In this document: positions 26,613 through 35,675 of the stretch, one piece after another
Position numbering within the stretch: the stretch's first letter is position 1
How the letters are laid out: the number at the start of each line of letters is the position of its first letter
Assembly (NCBI GenBank): GCA_034004685.1
Contig: JAVEWG010000011.1
Span: forward strand, 1-64,000
Reading direction: 5' to 3'
DNA length: 64,000 bases
From: JAEUNX01 sp034004685
Lineage (GTDB): Bacteria > Pseudomonadota > Gammaproteobacteria > Burkholderiales > Rhodocyclaceae
Position numbers and translations under genes: made by a program
Notes under the pieces: generated by a model
Databases searched by the model: none
The model's input: only the letters and a program-made list of their open reading frames with translations
What the model was told of the DNA's origin: nothing

Positions 26613-26640
26613 TGAACTATTCGCCGCCGGGACGGTCTTT
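26613..26640 (+). promoter_or_regulatory. Candidate sigma-E promoter of rpoE
   Basis: TGAACT (26613-26618) and TCTTT (26636-26640) are spaced by 17 bases, a partial match to the sigma-E pattern GGAACTT-N16-TCTRA. Autoregulation of rpoE is common. The match is imperfect. Confidence 0.3.
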
Positions 26641-26655
26641 CTGCGTAGATCGACT

Positions 26656-26685
26656 TTGCTGGAGCCTTCTGTGCTTGGATATACT
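26656..26685 (+). promoter_or_regulatory. Sigma-70-like promoter of rpoE
   Basis: TTGCTG (26656-26661) and TATACT (26680-26685) are separated by 18 bases, giving a leader of about 50 bases before the rpoE ATG at 26743. Confidence 0.45.
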
Positions 26686-26742
26686 TGCGCGGCCCAACTA
26701 CCGCGAGAGCCGGACATTTCACCGTCCCCGCCCCCTTCACAG

Positions 26743-27342
26743 ATGAGTGACCGTGAAATCGATCAGCAGATTGTCGAGCGCGTGCAGCGTGGCGACAAAC
26801 AAGCGTTCGGTCTTCTCGTCGCCAAGTATCAGCGCAAGCTGGCTCGCCTGCTGTCGCGCCTGATTCGGGATCCGGCCGAGGTGGAGGATATCGTTCAGGA
26901 GTCCTTCATCAAGGCCTACCGGGCCTTGCCTTCCTTCCGCGGGGATAGTGCCTTCTATACCTGGCTCTACCGCATTGGCATCAATACTGCCAAGAACTAT
27001 CTGGTTTCCTTGGGCCGTCGGGCCCCCACCACCACGGATTTCGACTCCGAGGAGGCGGAGACCTTCGAGGACGGGGCGCAACTGCGGGATATCAATACCC
27101 CCGAGCGGCTGATGATGTCCAAGGAGATCGGCCTGACCGTGGATGAGGCGATGAATGCCCTGCCCGAGGAATTGCGGACCGCCATTACCCTGCGGGAACT
27201 GGAAGGTCTGAGTTACGAAGAGATCGCGAGCATCATGGATTGCCCGATCGGCACCGTCCGGTCCCGGATTTTCCGGGCCCGGGAGGCGATCGCGGAGCGT
27301 TTGAGACCCCTTCTGGACACCGCGCCAGATCAAAGATGGTAG
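26743..27342 (+). CDS. rpoE: RNA polymerase sigma-E factor
   Basis: This 199-residue ECF sigma factor directs the envelope-stress response. Region 2 (VEDIVQESFIKAYRALPSFR; FYTWLYRIGINTAKN) and region 4 (LEGLSYEEIASIMDCPIGTVRSR) are intact. I start at the ATG at 26743 (MSDREIDQQIVERV); an upstream in-frame ATG would add 29 proline-rich residues. It heads an operon with its anti-sigma factor, regulator and a periplasmic protease. Confidence 0.95.
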   Translation: MSDREIDQQIVERVQRGDKQAFGLLVAKYQRKLARLLSRLIRDPAEVEDIVQESFIKAYRALPSFRGDSAFYTWLYRIGINTAKNYLVSLGRRAPTTTDFDSEEAETFEDGAQLRDINTPERLMMSKEIGLTVDEAMNALPEELRTAITLRELEGLSYEEIASIMDCPIGTVRSRIFRAREAIAERLRPLLDTAPDQRW

Positions 27343-27351
27343 GTGAATGGC

Positions 27352-27882
27352 ATGACTGAGAAACTCTCGGCTCTGTTCGACGGCGCCGCGGACGAGGCCG
27401 CCTTGCCCCCCACCCTGGAGTCCCTGAAGCGGGACGTCCGGATGCGGGAAAAGTGGGGGATGTACTGTTTGATCGGGGACGCGATTCGTGGGGAGCACCA
27501 GGGCGAAGCTGACCTTACCGCGCGGGTGATGGCGCGCCTGGAACTGGAACCCACGGTACTCTCACCCCTGGCGCCCCGCCCCGGGGTGGGGGCGCAACCG
27601 AGGCGCAATCTGGGGTGGATACTCATGCCCCTGGCAGCGTCGGTCATGGGGGTGGCGGTGGTGGGATGGGCAGTTCAACTCCTGCGCTCGGAGGAGCCCG
27701 GCATCAATGTCGCCCGGGCACCCGCCGCCGCCGTATCGCCGGTGGCCCAGTTCGCCGCGCCCAAGGATGATCCTTACCGGCAATATGTATTTGCCCACCA
27801 GACCCTCGCGGGGGGGGGCGCGATGCCCAGCGTGGCGCAATACGTCCGCACGGTGGCGGAAGGCCGTCCGGGTCTCGAATAA
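27352..27882 (+). CDS. rseA: Anti-sigma-E factor RseA
   Basis: This 176-residue single-pass inner-membrane protein has an N-terminal cytoplasmic sigma-binding domain (MTEKLSALFDGAADE...), one membrane segment at about 87-110 (WILMPLAASVMGVAVVGWAV) and a periplasmic tail with a DDPYRQYVFAHQ segment common to proteobacterial RseA. The ATG at 27352 has AGGTGA upstream. It overlaps rseB by one base. Confidence 0.9.
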   Translation: MTEKLSALFDGAADEAALPPTLESLKRDVRMREKWGMYCLIGDAIRGEHQGEADLTARVMARLELEPTVLSPLAPRPGVGAQPRRNLGWILMPLAASVMGVAVVGWAVQLLRSEEPGINVARAPAAAVSPVAQFAAPKDDPYRQYVFAHQTLAGGGAMPSVAQYVRTVAEGRPGLE

Positions 27883-28850
27883 TGGCGCGCCTCTGGCTGT
27901 GGCTGCTTGCAGCCTGGTTGCCGTTTCAGGCGTGGGCCGAACCGCCCGGAGACCCCTTGAGCTGGGTTGGCCGGATCGCAACGGCAGGTCAGAAGCTTAC
28001 CTATGTTGGGACTTTCACCTATCAGAGTGGTGCCCGCCTGGAGACATCCCGAATCATCCATGTGCGGGATGGGGGGGGCGAGCTGGAAAAACTGGAAACC
28101 CTGGACGGCAGTCCGAGAGAGGTGATCCGCAGTAGCACCGGGGAGGTTCGGTGTGTGCTCCCCACCCAAAAGACCGTGATCATCGATCAGGCCGGCGGCC
28201 GGCGGGTCTTTCCTTCCCGTCTGGTGGAGGGGTGGACCGGGTTGGCGGAGAATTACCGCATTCGCCGTGGAGAACTCGGGCGCGTGGCGGGGCTGGAGGC
28301 CCAGCAGATCGTTCTTGAACCAAAGGATGATCTGCGCTACGCCCAGATTCTGTGGGCGGATCTTCAATCCGGCCTGCTGCTGAAATCCCGGCTGGTGGAT
28401 GAGCAGGGGGAAACCATCGAGCAGTTCGCCTTCAACGAAGTGAAGATCGGCGGTGAGGTGGATCGGGCCCAGCTCCAGTCCCGCTATGGCGGGGAGCAAG
28501 CAGGATGGCATGTGTTGGACGCCCGGGGCAATGAACTGCGGGGCGAGGGTGTAGGCTGGGGTGTGCGCAACGGATTGCCCGGGTTTCGCCAGACCAGCAT
28601 AGTGCGGCGCCAGCTGGGGCCGGGGAATGAGGCGGTGCAGATGGTGTTTTCGGACGGGCTCGTGGCTATTTCCGTATTTGTGGAACCCTTGCCCACCGAG
28701 GCCGCCAAGGCGGCCACCGGGGCGTTTCGCTCTGGTGCCATCAATATTTTCAAGCGAGCACTGGGCTCGAGTCAGGTGACGGCTCTGGGGGAAGTGCCGC
28801 CCCGGGCCGTGCAGCGACTGGCGGAAGCCGTGGAACCCTTAAAGCGTTGA
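27882..28850 (+). CDS. rseB: Sigma-E regulatory protein RseB
   Basis: This 322-residue periplasmic protein protects RseA from cleavage and senses mislocalised lipoproteins or LPS. A signal peptide of 19 residues ends in AWA. The LolA-like N-terminal domain has LTYVGTFTYQSG, and the C-terminal MucB/RseB domain has MVFSDGLVAISVFVEPL. It sits between rseA and rseC as usual. Confidence 0.92.
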   Translation: MARLWLWLLAAWLPFQAWAEPPGDPLSWVGRIATAGQKLTYVGTFTYQSGARLETSRIIHVRDGGGELEKLETLDGSPREVIRSSTGEVRCVLPTQKTVIIDQAGGRRVFPSRLVEGWTGLAENYRIRRGELGRVAGLEAQQIVLEPKDDLRYAQILWADLQSGLLLKSRLVDEQGETIEQFAFNEVKIGGEVDRAQLQSRYGGEQAGWHVLDARGNELRGEGVGWGVRNGLPGFRQTSIVRRQLGPGNEAVQMVFSDGLVAISVFVEPLPTEAAKAATGAFRSGAINIFKRALGSSQVTALGEVPPRAVQRLAEAVEPLKR

Positions 28851-28851
28851 T

Positions 28852-29313
28852 ATGGATGTACGCGCAACCGTGGTTCGTGTCGGGCCCTCTGGCGCCTGGG
28901 TCCGCGTCGAGGACCGGGCGGGGGGCTGCGGCCGCTGTGACGAACCCGGCGGATGCCGGTCGATCCAGCTGACCCAGGCTTTTGGGCCGCAACGGGACGA
29001 GTTCCCGCTGCCCGCCGACGTGGCGGTCCGGGTGGGCGATCGGGTGCGGTTGCGGATCCAGGATGGCGCTCCCCTCAGGGGGGCGCTGCTGGCCTATGGG
29101 CTGCCCTTGGCTGGCTTGCTGGGTGGGGCGCTGCTGGCGGCGGGTCTGGCGCCCCTGGCCTCCGCCGATGCCAATGTGCTCCTGGGGGGGGGCGCGGGCT
29201 TGGTGGCGGGCTGGGGGGGCGGGCGTCGCCTGGCCTGCCGGCTTGCCCTCCAGCCGGAAGTGGAGATCCTGGCTTCCGACGCCGAGAATCCCTGTGGAGG
29301 TCTTGTCCCATGA
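28852..29313 (+). CDS. rseC: SoxR-reducing / RseC-family protein
   Basis: This 153-residue inner-membrane protein has an N-terminal cysteine cluster (GGCGRCDEPGGC, cysteines near 25, 28 and 34) that probably binds an iron-sulfur centre. Two membrane segments follow (GALLAYGLPLAGLLGGALLA; ADANVLLGGGAGLVAGWGGG). RseC modulates sigma-E and relates to RsxC-type electron transfer in other bacteria. Its stop overlaps the protease start by four bases. Confidence 0.85.
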   Translation: MDVRATVVRVGPSGAWVRVEDRAGGCGRCDEPGGCRSIQLTQAFGPQRDEFPLPADVAVRVGDRVRLRIQDGAPLRGALLAYGLPLAGLLGGALLAAGLAPLASADANVLLGGGAGLVAGWGGGRRLACRLALQPEVEILASDAENPCGGLVP

Positions 29314-30725
29314 CCTGGATTTATCGCTGGGTGTTGCCCATGCTCCTGGGGGGGCTGGCCCTGCTTGTGCCGCCCCGGACCCAGGCGCGGGACTTGCCTG
29401 ACTTCACCGCCCTGGTGGAGCACCAGGGCGCCGCGGTGGTGAATATCAGCGCCTTGCAGGCCGCCCCCCGGCCGCCCCATCCGCAGATCGACGAAAACGA
29501 CCCGATGTTCGATCTGTTCCGGCGCTTCCTGCCCCGGCGCCCCGGCCCGGCGCCCAAGGAAGACCAGGACGATCGATCCCTGGGGTCGGGCTTCATCATT
29601 TCCCCGGATGGATTCATCCTTACCAACGCCCATGTGGTGGAGGGCAGCAGCGACATCCTTGTGCGCCTTAAGGATAAACGGGAATACGCTGCCAAGATCG
29701 TCGGAGCCGACAAACGGACTGATGTGGCCGTCCTCAAGATCGAGGCAAAGGGTTTGCCACGGGCCGTGCTGGGCGACCCGCAGCAGCTCAAGGTCGGGGA
29801 ATGGGTGGTGGCCATCGGTTCGCCCTTTGGTTTCGACCACACGGTGACGGCCGGGATCGTCAGTGCCACCGGACGGGCTTTGCCTCAGGAAAACCTGGTG
29901 CCCTTCATCCAGACCGATGTGGCCATCAATCCGGGCAATTCCGGTGGGCCCCTGTTCAACCTGAAGGGTGAGGTGGTGGGGGTCAATTCCCAGATCTACA
30001 GCCGCACCGGGGGCTTCATGGGGCTTTCCTTCGCCATTCCCATTGATCTGGCCATGGTGGTGCAGGAACAGCTGCGCCAGGATGGCCGGGTCCAGCGTGG
30101 ACGGATCGGGGTGTTGATCCAGGAAGTGACCCGGGAGCTGGCGGAGGGTTTCGGCCTGGCCCGTCCCGAGGGGGCCCTGGTAAGTGGTGTCGAGCCCAAC
30201 AGCCCGGCGGAACGGGGGGGTATCCAGCAGGGGGACGTGATCCTGCGCTTCGATGGTCGGCCAGTCAGCGCTTCGTCCGATCTGCCCCGGATCGTCGGGG
30301 CGATCCGGCCGGGTGCCCGGGTGTCCACCCAGGTGCTGCGCCGGGGAGAGACGAAGGAGGTTTCCTTGGTGGTGGCGGAGCTGAAGGAGGAAGGGGGCAG
30401 CCGCCGTCCGGCTGCCTCGCCGGCGTCCCAAGGGGCGGCCAATCGCATCGGCCTGGTGCTTTCCGACCCCAGTGTCCAGCAGCGGCGTGATCTGGCGATC
30501 AGCCAGGGGGTCGTGGTGGAGCAGGCCCGGGGGGCTTCGATCCGGGCCGAGTTGCGCCCAGGGGACGTGATCCTGGCTACCGTGGCGGCTGGCCGTCCGA
30601 GTCCGGTGAAATCGGTGACTCAGTTCAATGAGTTGCTGGCGGGGATGGCCCGGGGTCAGGCCCTGACCCTTCAGGTTGCCCGGGCCGGCCAGGCCTCCTA
30701 CGTGGCGCTGCGGATCGAGGAATGA
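29310..30725 (+). CDS. degP: Periplasmic serine endoprotease, DegP/MucD type
   Basis: This 471-residue trypsin-like protease and chaperone degrades misfolded envelope proteins. It has a signal peptide (residues 1-27), the triad H108 (TNAHVV), D138 (RTDVAVLK) and S211 (GNSGGPLF), then two PDZ domains (about 235-330 and 365-470). Its place in the rpoE operon points to the MucD role of quality control with feedback on sigma-E. The start at 29310 is coupled to the rseC stop (ATGA). Confidence 0.94.
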   Translation: MTWIYRWVLPMLLGGLALLVPPRTQARDLPDFTALVEHQGAAVVNISALQAAPRPPHPQIDENDPMFDLFRRFLPRRPGPAPKEDQDDRSLGSGFIISPDGFILTNAHVVEGSSDILVRLKDKREYAAKIVGADKRTDVAVLKIEAKGLPRAVLGDPQQLKVGEWVVAIGSPFGFDHTVTAGIVSATGRALPQENLVPFIQTDVAINPGNSGGPLFNLKGEVVGVNSQIYSRTGGFMGLSFAIPIDLAMVVQEQLRQDGRVQRGRIGVLIQEVTRELAEGFGLARPEGALVSGVEPNSPAERGGIQQGDVILRFDGRPVSASSDLPRIVGAIRPGARVSTQVLRRGETKEVSLVVAELKEEGGSRRPAASPASQGAANRIGLVLSDPSVQQRRDLAISQGVVVEQARGASIRAELRPGDVILATVAAGRPSPVKSVTQFNELLAGMARGQALTLQVARAGQASYVALRIEE

Positions 30726-30985
30726 ATCCGCCGCGCTTGCAGGTTCTGGGGCGCCAGTGGTGCCATCTGTGCCACGAAATGACTGCCGCCCTGTCGTCCC
30801 TGGCCCGGGAGTTGGGGGCCACGGTGGAAGAGGTGGATGTGGATCTCAATCCGGACCTGGAGGCCCGTTGGGACGAAATGGTCCCGGTCCTCCTGGCCGA
30901 TGGCCACTATGTGTGCCACTACCATCTGGACGAGGCGGCGCTGCGTGCCTACTTCCAGGCTTTTCCGGTAAAATCCGGCGCTTAG
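30722..30985 (+). CDS. Glutaredoxin-family (DUF836) thiol protein
   Basis: This 87-residue thioredoxin-fold protein has the redox motif WCHLC at 13-17 and the following EVDVDLNPDL and VPVLLADG strands of the glutaredoxin-like PF05768 family. It overlaps degP by four bases, so it belongs to the sigma-E operon. The substrate is unknown. A terminator follows 21 bases later. Confidence 0.85.
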   Translation: MNPPRLQVLGRQWCHLCHEMTAALSSLARELGATVEEVDVDLNPDLEARWDEMVPVLLADGHYVCHYHLDEAALRAYFQAFPVKSGA

Positions 30986-31006
30986 CGAAGCCGATCATCT
31001 TATTCT

Positions 31007-31029
31007 GGGTGCTGCAGGGCACCCTTTTT
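31007..31029 (+). terminator. Terminator of the rpoE operon, just before lepA
   Basis: GGGTGC and GCACCC arms flank a six-base loop and a TTTTT run follows. It ends 8 bases before the lepA ATG, so it overlaps the lepA leader and could also attenuate read-through. Confidence 0.65.
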
Positions 31030-31037
31030 ATTGCCCC

Positions 31038-32834
31038 ATGCAACACATTCGAAACTTCTCCATCATCGCCCACATCGACCACGGCAAGTCCACCCTGGCC
31101 GACCGTCTGATCCAGCATTGCGGAGGGCTATCCGCGCGGGAGATGGAGGAGCAGGTGCTGGACTCCATGGACCTGGAGCGGGAGCGGGGGATCACCATCA
31201 AGGCCCAGACCGCGGCCCTCCACTACAAGGCGCGGGACGGGCAGGTGTACAACCTGAACCTGATCGACACCCCGGGGCATGTGGATTTCTCCTACGAGGT
31301 CTCCCGTTCCCTGGCCGCCTGCGAGGGGGCGCTGCTGGTGGTGGATGCCTCCCAGGGGGTGGAAGCCCAGACCGTGGCCAACTGCTACACCGCCATCGAG
31401 CAGGGGGTGGAGGTGGTGCCGGTCCTCAACAAGATGGACCTGCCCCAGGCCGATCCCGACACTGCCCGCCAGGAGGTGGAGGACGTGATTGGCATCGATG
31501 CCACCGACGCCATCCCCTGTTCCGCCAAGACCGGGATGGGGATCGAGGAAATCCTGGAGGCCGTCATCGCCCGCATGCCGGCCCCCAAGGGCGACCCGGA
31601 GGCGCCCCTGAAGGCCCTCATCATCGATTCCTGGTTCGACAACTACGTGGGAGTGGTGATGCTGGTGCGGGTGGTGGATGGGGTGCTACGCCCCAAGGAC
31701 CGCATCCTGCTGATGAGCATCGGCGCCCAGTATCCTTGCGAGCAGGTGGGGGTGTTTACCCCGAAGTCGGTGCAGAAGAGCCAGCTTTCCGCCGGGGAGG
31801 TGGGCTTCATCATCGCCGGCATCAAGGAACTCAAGGTCGCCAAGGTGGGGGATACGGTTACCCTGGCCACCCGACCGGCCACCGAAGCCCTGGCGGGCTT
31901 CAAGGAGATCAAGCCCCAGGTGTTTGCCGGCCTGTATCCGGTGGAAGCCAGCGAATACGACCTGCTGCGGGAATCCCTGGAAAAGCTCAAGCTCAACGAC
32001 GCCTCCCTCCAGTACGAGCCGGAAGTCTCCCAGGCCCTGGGCTTCGGCTTCCGCTGCGGCTTCCTGGGGCTCCTTCACATGGAGATCGTCCAGGAGCGGC
32101 TGGAGCGGGAATTCAACATGGATCTCATCACCACCGCGCCCACGGTGGTCTATGAGGTGGTGATGAATGACGGCGAGGTGATCAAGGTGGAGAACCCGGC
32201 CAAGCTGCCGGACACCTCCAGGATCGCCGAAATCCGCGAACCCATCATCAGCGCCACCATCTTCGTGCCCCAGGATTATCTGGGTTCGGTCATTACCCTG
32301 TGCAACCAGAAGCGCGGTAACCAGGTGGACATGCACTACCACGGCCGCCAGGTGAAGCTGGTCTATGACATGCCCATGGCCGAGGTGGTGATGGATTTCT
32401 TCGACAAGCTGAAATCCGTCTCCCGGGGCTATGCCTCCCTGGATTACGACTTCAAGGAATACCGGCCGGCCGACGTGATCAAGCTGGATGTGCTGGTGGC
32501 TGGGGAGAAGGTGGATGCCCTGTCGGTGATCGTGCACCGCGCCAACGCCCAGTACCGGGGCCGGGAACTGGCGGCCCGCCTGCGGGGACTGATTCCCCGG
32601 CAGATGTTCGACGTGGCGATCCAGGCGGCCATCGGCAGCCATATCGTGGCGCGGGAAACCATCAAGGCCCTGCGCAAGAATGTGCTGGCCAAGTGCTACG
32701 GTGGCGATATCTCCCGCAAGAAGAAACTCCTGGAAAAACAGAAGGAAGGCAAGCGCCGGATGAAGCAGGTGGGGAACGTGGAAATCCCCCAGGAAGCCTT
32801 CCTGGCCGTGCTTCGTACCGACGAAGGCAAGTAA
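31038..32834 (+). CDS. lepA: Elongation factor 4 (back-translocating GTPase)
   Basis: LepA is a ribosomal GTPase that can reverse translocation and affects ribosome assembly. The 598-residue protein has IAHIDHGKST, the DTPGHVDF motif and NKMDLPQ, with the LepA-specific C-terminal domain (RRMKQVGNVEIPQEAF). It opens a long operon to pgsA. The -10/-35 region would fall in the upstream glutaredoxin gene; none was obvious. Confidence 0.96.
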   Translation: MQHIRNFSIIAHIDHGKSTLADRLIQHCGGLSAREMEEQVLDSMDLERERGITIKAQTAALHYKARDGQVYNLNLIDTPGHVDFSYEVSRSLAACEGALLVVDASQGVEAQTVANCYTAIEQGVEVVPVLNKMDLPQADPDTARQEVEDVIGIDATDAIPCSAKTGMGIEEILEAVIARMPAPKGDPEAPLKALIIDSWFDNYVGVVMLVRVVDGVLRPKDRILLMSIGAQYPCEQVGVFTPKSVQKSQLSAGEVGFIIAGIKELKVAKVGDTVTLATRPATEALAGFKEIKPQVFAGLYPVEASEYDLLRESLEKLKLNDASLQYEPEVSQALGFGFRCGFLGLLHMEIVQERLEREFNMDLITTAPTVVYEVVMNDGEVIKVENPAKLPDTSRIAEIREPIISATIFVPQDYLGSVITLCNQKRGNQVDMHYHGRQVKLVYDMPMAEVVMDFFDKLKSVSRGYASLDYDFKEYRPADVIKLDVLVAGEKVDALSVIVHRANAQYRGRELAARLRGLIPRQMFDVAIQAAIGSHIVARETIKALRKNVLAKCYGGDISRKKKLLEKQKEGKRRMKQVGNVEIPQEAFLAVLRTDEGK

Positions 32835-32870
32835 GCCCTCGTTCCCATCAAATCCGCCTTGGTAAGTGCC

Positions 32871-33659
32871 GTGAATTTTGCCCTGATCCTTTTTGTCCTG
32901 CTGTTGGCCTCCGGCGCCTTGTGGTGCCTGGACCGGTTCAAGGCCCGCAAGGAGCGGGCGGCCGATGCGCCCGCCCCCTGGTGGGTGGAGTACGGCGCCA
33001 GCTTCTTCCCGGTGATCCTGGTGGTGTTCTGCCTGCGCTCCTTCCTGGTGGAACCCTTCAAGATCCCTTCCGGCTCCATGATCCCGACCCTCCTGGTGGG
33101 GGACTTCATTCTGGTGAACAAATACGCCTACGGCATTCGCCTGCCGGTGATCAACCAGAAGGTGATCGAGGTGGGGGAACCCCGCCGGGGCGATGTCATG
33201 GTCTTCCGCTACCCGGCTGACCCGTCGGTGGATTACATCAAGCGGGTGGTGGGCCTGCCGGGGGACCGGGTGGACTACCGGGACAAGCGTCTCTTCATCA
33301 ACGGTGAGGAGGTGCCTCGCACCGCCAGCAGCGATTACCTCCATCCCGATCGGCTGTACTACACCCCCCGTTTCCTGGAGAAGCTGGGGGAGGTGGAGCA
33401 CTCCATCCTGATCGAGCCTCAGGTGCCGGCCTTCGTCCCCCAGCGCCTGGATTTCCCCCAGCGGGAAAACTGCACCTATACTTCCAGCGGCGTGAGCTGC
33501 ACGGTGCCCGCGGGCCATTATTTCGTCATGGGGGATAACCGGGATGCCAGCAGCGACAGCCGCGTCTGGGGCTTCGTGCCGGAACGCAACATCGTCGGCA
33601 AGGCCTTCTTCATCTGGTTCAATTTCAACGACCTGAAGCGCATCGGCAGCTTCCGCTGA
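32871..33659 (+). CDS. lepB: Signal peptidase I
   Basis: LepB removes signal peptides from secreted proteins at the inner membrane. The 262-residue protein has two N-terminal membrane segments (about 2-20 and 45-60), the catalytic Ser69 in IPSGSMIPTL and Lys124 in DYIKRVVGLPGDRV, and the GDNRDASSDSR box. I chose the GTG at 32871 (MNFALILFVLLL) with GGTAAG in front; a TTG at 32859 is the alternative. It follows lepA as in most proteobacteria. Confidence 0.94.
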   Translation: MNFALILFVLLLASGALWCLDRFKARKERAADAPAPWWVEYGASFFPVILVVFCLRSFLVEPFKIPSGSMIPTLLVGDFILVNKYAYGIRLPVINQKVIEVGEPRRGDVMVFRYPADPSVDYIKRVVGLPGDRVDYRDKRLFINGEEVPRTASSDYLHPDRLYYTPRFLEKLGEVEHSILIEPQVPAFVPQRLDFPQRENCTYTSSGVSCTVPAGHYFVMGDNRDASSDSRVWGFVPERNIVGKAFFIWFNFNDLKRIGSFR

Positions 33660-33677
33660 CATGGAGATTCGACCCGC

Positions 33678-34067
33678 ATGAGCATGCACAAGCAATCCGG
33701 CGTCAGCCTCATCGGCACCCTGATCATCGGCGCCATCCTGGCTTTCTTCTTCCTGCTGGCCCTCAAGGCCGTGCCGGCCTATACGGAATTCATGGCGGTG
33801 GAGCGCGTGTTCAAGCAGATTGCCGACAATAGCTCGGTGGATACCACGGTGGCCCAGATCCGGCGGGACTACGAAAAACGCGCCTACATCGATGACATCA
33901 AGTCGGTGGAGCCGGCGGACGTGCAGGTTTCGAAGCACACCGGCAAGGTGGTTCTCTCGGCGGATTACGAGAAGCGCATCCCGGTGGTGGCCAATATCAG
34001 CCTGGTGATCGCCTTCTCCGCGTCGTCCTCCAAGGTCCCCGGCGCGACCGGCCGGGCGACGCCCTGA
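33678..34067 (+). CDS. DUF4845-family small membrane protein
   Basis: This 129-residue protein has one N-terminal membrane segment with a pilin-like start (QSGVSLIGTLIIGAILAFFF), then a periplasmic or cytoplasmic domain of about 90 residues with DIKSVEPADVQV. The position between lepB and rnc is typical for DUF4845. The function is unknown. Confidence 0.82.
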   Translation: MSMHKQSGVSLIGTLIIGAILAFFFLLALKAVPAYTEFMAVERVFKQIADNSSVDTTVAQIRRDYEKRAYIDDIKSVEPADVQVSKHTGKVVLSADYEKRIPVVANISLVIAFSASSSKVPGATGRATP

Positions 34068-34074
34068 TGCGCCG

Positions 34075-34761
34075 ATGACGTTGGCGCCAATAGAGCGCCT
34101 GGAAAAGGCCCTCGGTTACACCTTCAGCCAGCCGGGCCTGCTGGAGCAGGCCCTGACCCACCGCAGCTTTGGCGAGCCTAACAACGAACGCCTGGAGTTC
34201 CTGGGGGACAGCCTGGTCAACGCGGTGATCGCCATGGCGCTATTTAGCCAGTTCAGCGACCGCAAGGAGGGTGAGCTGTCCCGTCTGCGGGCTTCCCTGG
34301 TGCGCCAGGAAGGGCTGCACCAGGTGGCTCAGACCTTGAACCTCGGAGATCATCTCCGGCTGGGGGAGGGGGAGCTCAAGAGCGGCGGCTTCCGCCGGCC
34401 TTCGATCCTGGCCGATGCCCTGGAAGCCATTTTCGGGGCTGCCTTCCTGGACGGGGGCTTCGAGGCCGCCCGGGGCATCATCGATCGCCTCTACGCACCC
34501 ATGCTGGCCGGGCTGGATCCCCTGGCCGCCGGCAAGGATCCCAAGACCGCCCTCCAGGAATGGCTGCAAGCGCGCCGCAAGCCCTTGCCCCAGTACGCCC
34601 TGGTGGATGCCCGGGGCGAGGCCCATGCCCAGGAATTCGAGGTGGAGTGCGCCATCCCGGCGTTCCGTCTGCAAGTTCGCGGGGCCGGTTCGAGCCGGCG
34701 CGCTGCCGAGCAGCAGGCCGCCCGGCGTGCCCTCGATCAACTTACCCAGACCCGTTCATGA
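34075..34761 (+). CDS. rnc: Ribonuclease III
   Basis: RNase III cleaves double-stranded RNA in rRNA maturation and mRNA control. The 228-residue protein has the signature NERLEFLGDSLVN and the second acidic site DALEAIFGAAFLD, with a C-terminal dsRNA-binding domain (KTALQEWLQARRKPLP; GSSRRAAEQQAARRAL). Its stop overlaps the era start by four bases. Confidence 0.95.
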   Translation: MTLAPIERLEKALGYTFSQPGLLEQALTHRSFGEPNNERLEFLGDSLVNAVIAMALFSQFSDRKEGELSRLRASLVRQEGLHQVAQTLNLGDHLRLGEGELKSGGFRRPSILADALEAIFGAAFLDGGFEAARGIIDRLYAPMLAGLDPLAAGKDPKTALQEWLQARRKPLPQYALVDARGEAHAQEFEVECAIPAFRLQVRGAGSSRRAAEQQAARRALDQLTQTRS

Positions 34762-35660
34762 CCGACACCCTTTCCGCCGGGCCTTTCCGGACCGGCTTCA
34801 TCGCCATCGTGGGCCGCCCCAACGTGGGTAAATCCACCCTCCTCAATCGCCTGATCGGCCAGAAGATCAGCATCGTCTCCCGCAAGGCCCAGACTACCCG
34901 CCACCGTATCACCGGATTGTTGACCCTGCCGGGCGCCCAATATGTCTTCGTGGATACCCCGGGCTTCCAGACCCGCCACAAGAATGCCTTGAACCGCTCC
35001 ATGAACCGCACGGTCACCTCGGTGCTGGGGGACGTGGACGTGGTCTTCCTGGTGGTGGAGGCGGACCGCTACGGCCCGGAAGACAAGCAGGTGGTGGAAC
35101 TCCTGCCGCCTGGGGCCAAGGTGATCCTGGTGATCAACAAGGTGGATCTCCTGTCGGACAAGGCTACGCTGTTGCCCTTCATGGAGCGCATGAGTCAGGA
35201 ATATCCCTTCGCCGAGATCGTCCCCTTGTCCGCCGAAAAGGGCTCCAATACCGACCAGCTCCTGAAAGCCGCTCTTCCGTACCTGCCGGAGGGGGCGCCC
35301 ATGTACGACGAGGACGACATCACCGACCGTTCCGAGCGTTTCCTGGCCGCCGAATTCCTGCGGGAAAAGCTCTTCCGCCTCCTGGGGGACGAACTGCCCT
35401 ACGGCATGACGGTGGAGATCGAAAAATTCGAGACGGAAGGCCAACTGCGCCGCATCCACGCCGCCATCATCGTGGACCGCCCGGGCTACAAGGGCATCGT
35501 CATCGGCAAGGGGGGCGAACGCCTCAAGCGGATCGCCACTGACGCCCGCCACGAGCTGGAGAAACTCTTCGATGGCAAGGTCTTCCTGGAGGTCTGGGTC
35601 AAGGTCAAGGGTGGTTGGGCCGATGACGAGCGGGCCCTCAAGAGCCTCGGTTACGAGTAA
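34758..35660 (+). CDS. era: GTPase Era
   Basis: Era binds the 3' end of 16S rRNA and helps 30S assembly. The 300-residue protein has GRPNVGKST at about 19-27, DTPGFQ, NKVDLL and a C-terminal KH domain (GYKGIVIGKGGERLKRI). It is coupled to rnc by ATGA, a conserved pairing of two rRNA maturation genes. Confidence 0.96.
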   Translation: MTDTLSAGPFRTGFIAIVGRPNVGKSTLLNRLIGQKISIVSRKAQTTRHRITGLLTLPGAQYVFVDTPGFQTRHKNALNRSMNRTVTSVLGDVDVVFLVVEADRYGPEDKQVVELLPPGAKVILVINKVDLLSDKATLLPFMERMSQEYPFAEIVPLSAEKGSNTDQLLKAALPYLPEGAPMYDEDDITDRSERFLAAEFLREKLFRLLGDELPYGMTVEIEKFETEGQLRRIHAAIIVDRPGYKGIVIGKGGERLKRIATDARHELEKLFDGKVFLEVWVKVKGGWADDERALKSLGYE

Positions 35661-35675
35661 GCAGAACGCCTCACC

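Noticed and set aside
31686..33938. A 750-codon open frame antisense to lepA, lepB and DUF4845
   Set aside because: It runs antisense across three confident genes, is rich in His/Gln/Asp as reverse frames of GC-rich genes are, and shows no domain.
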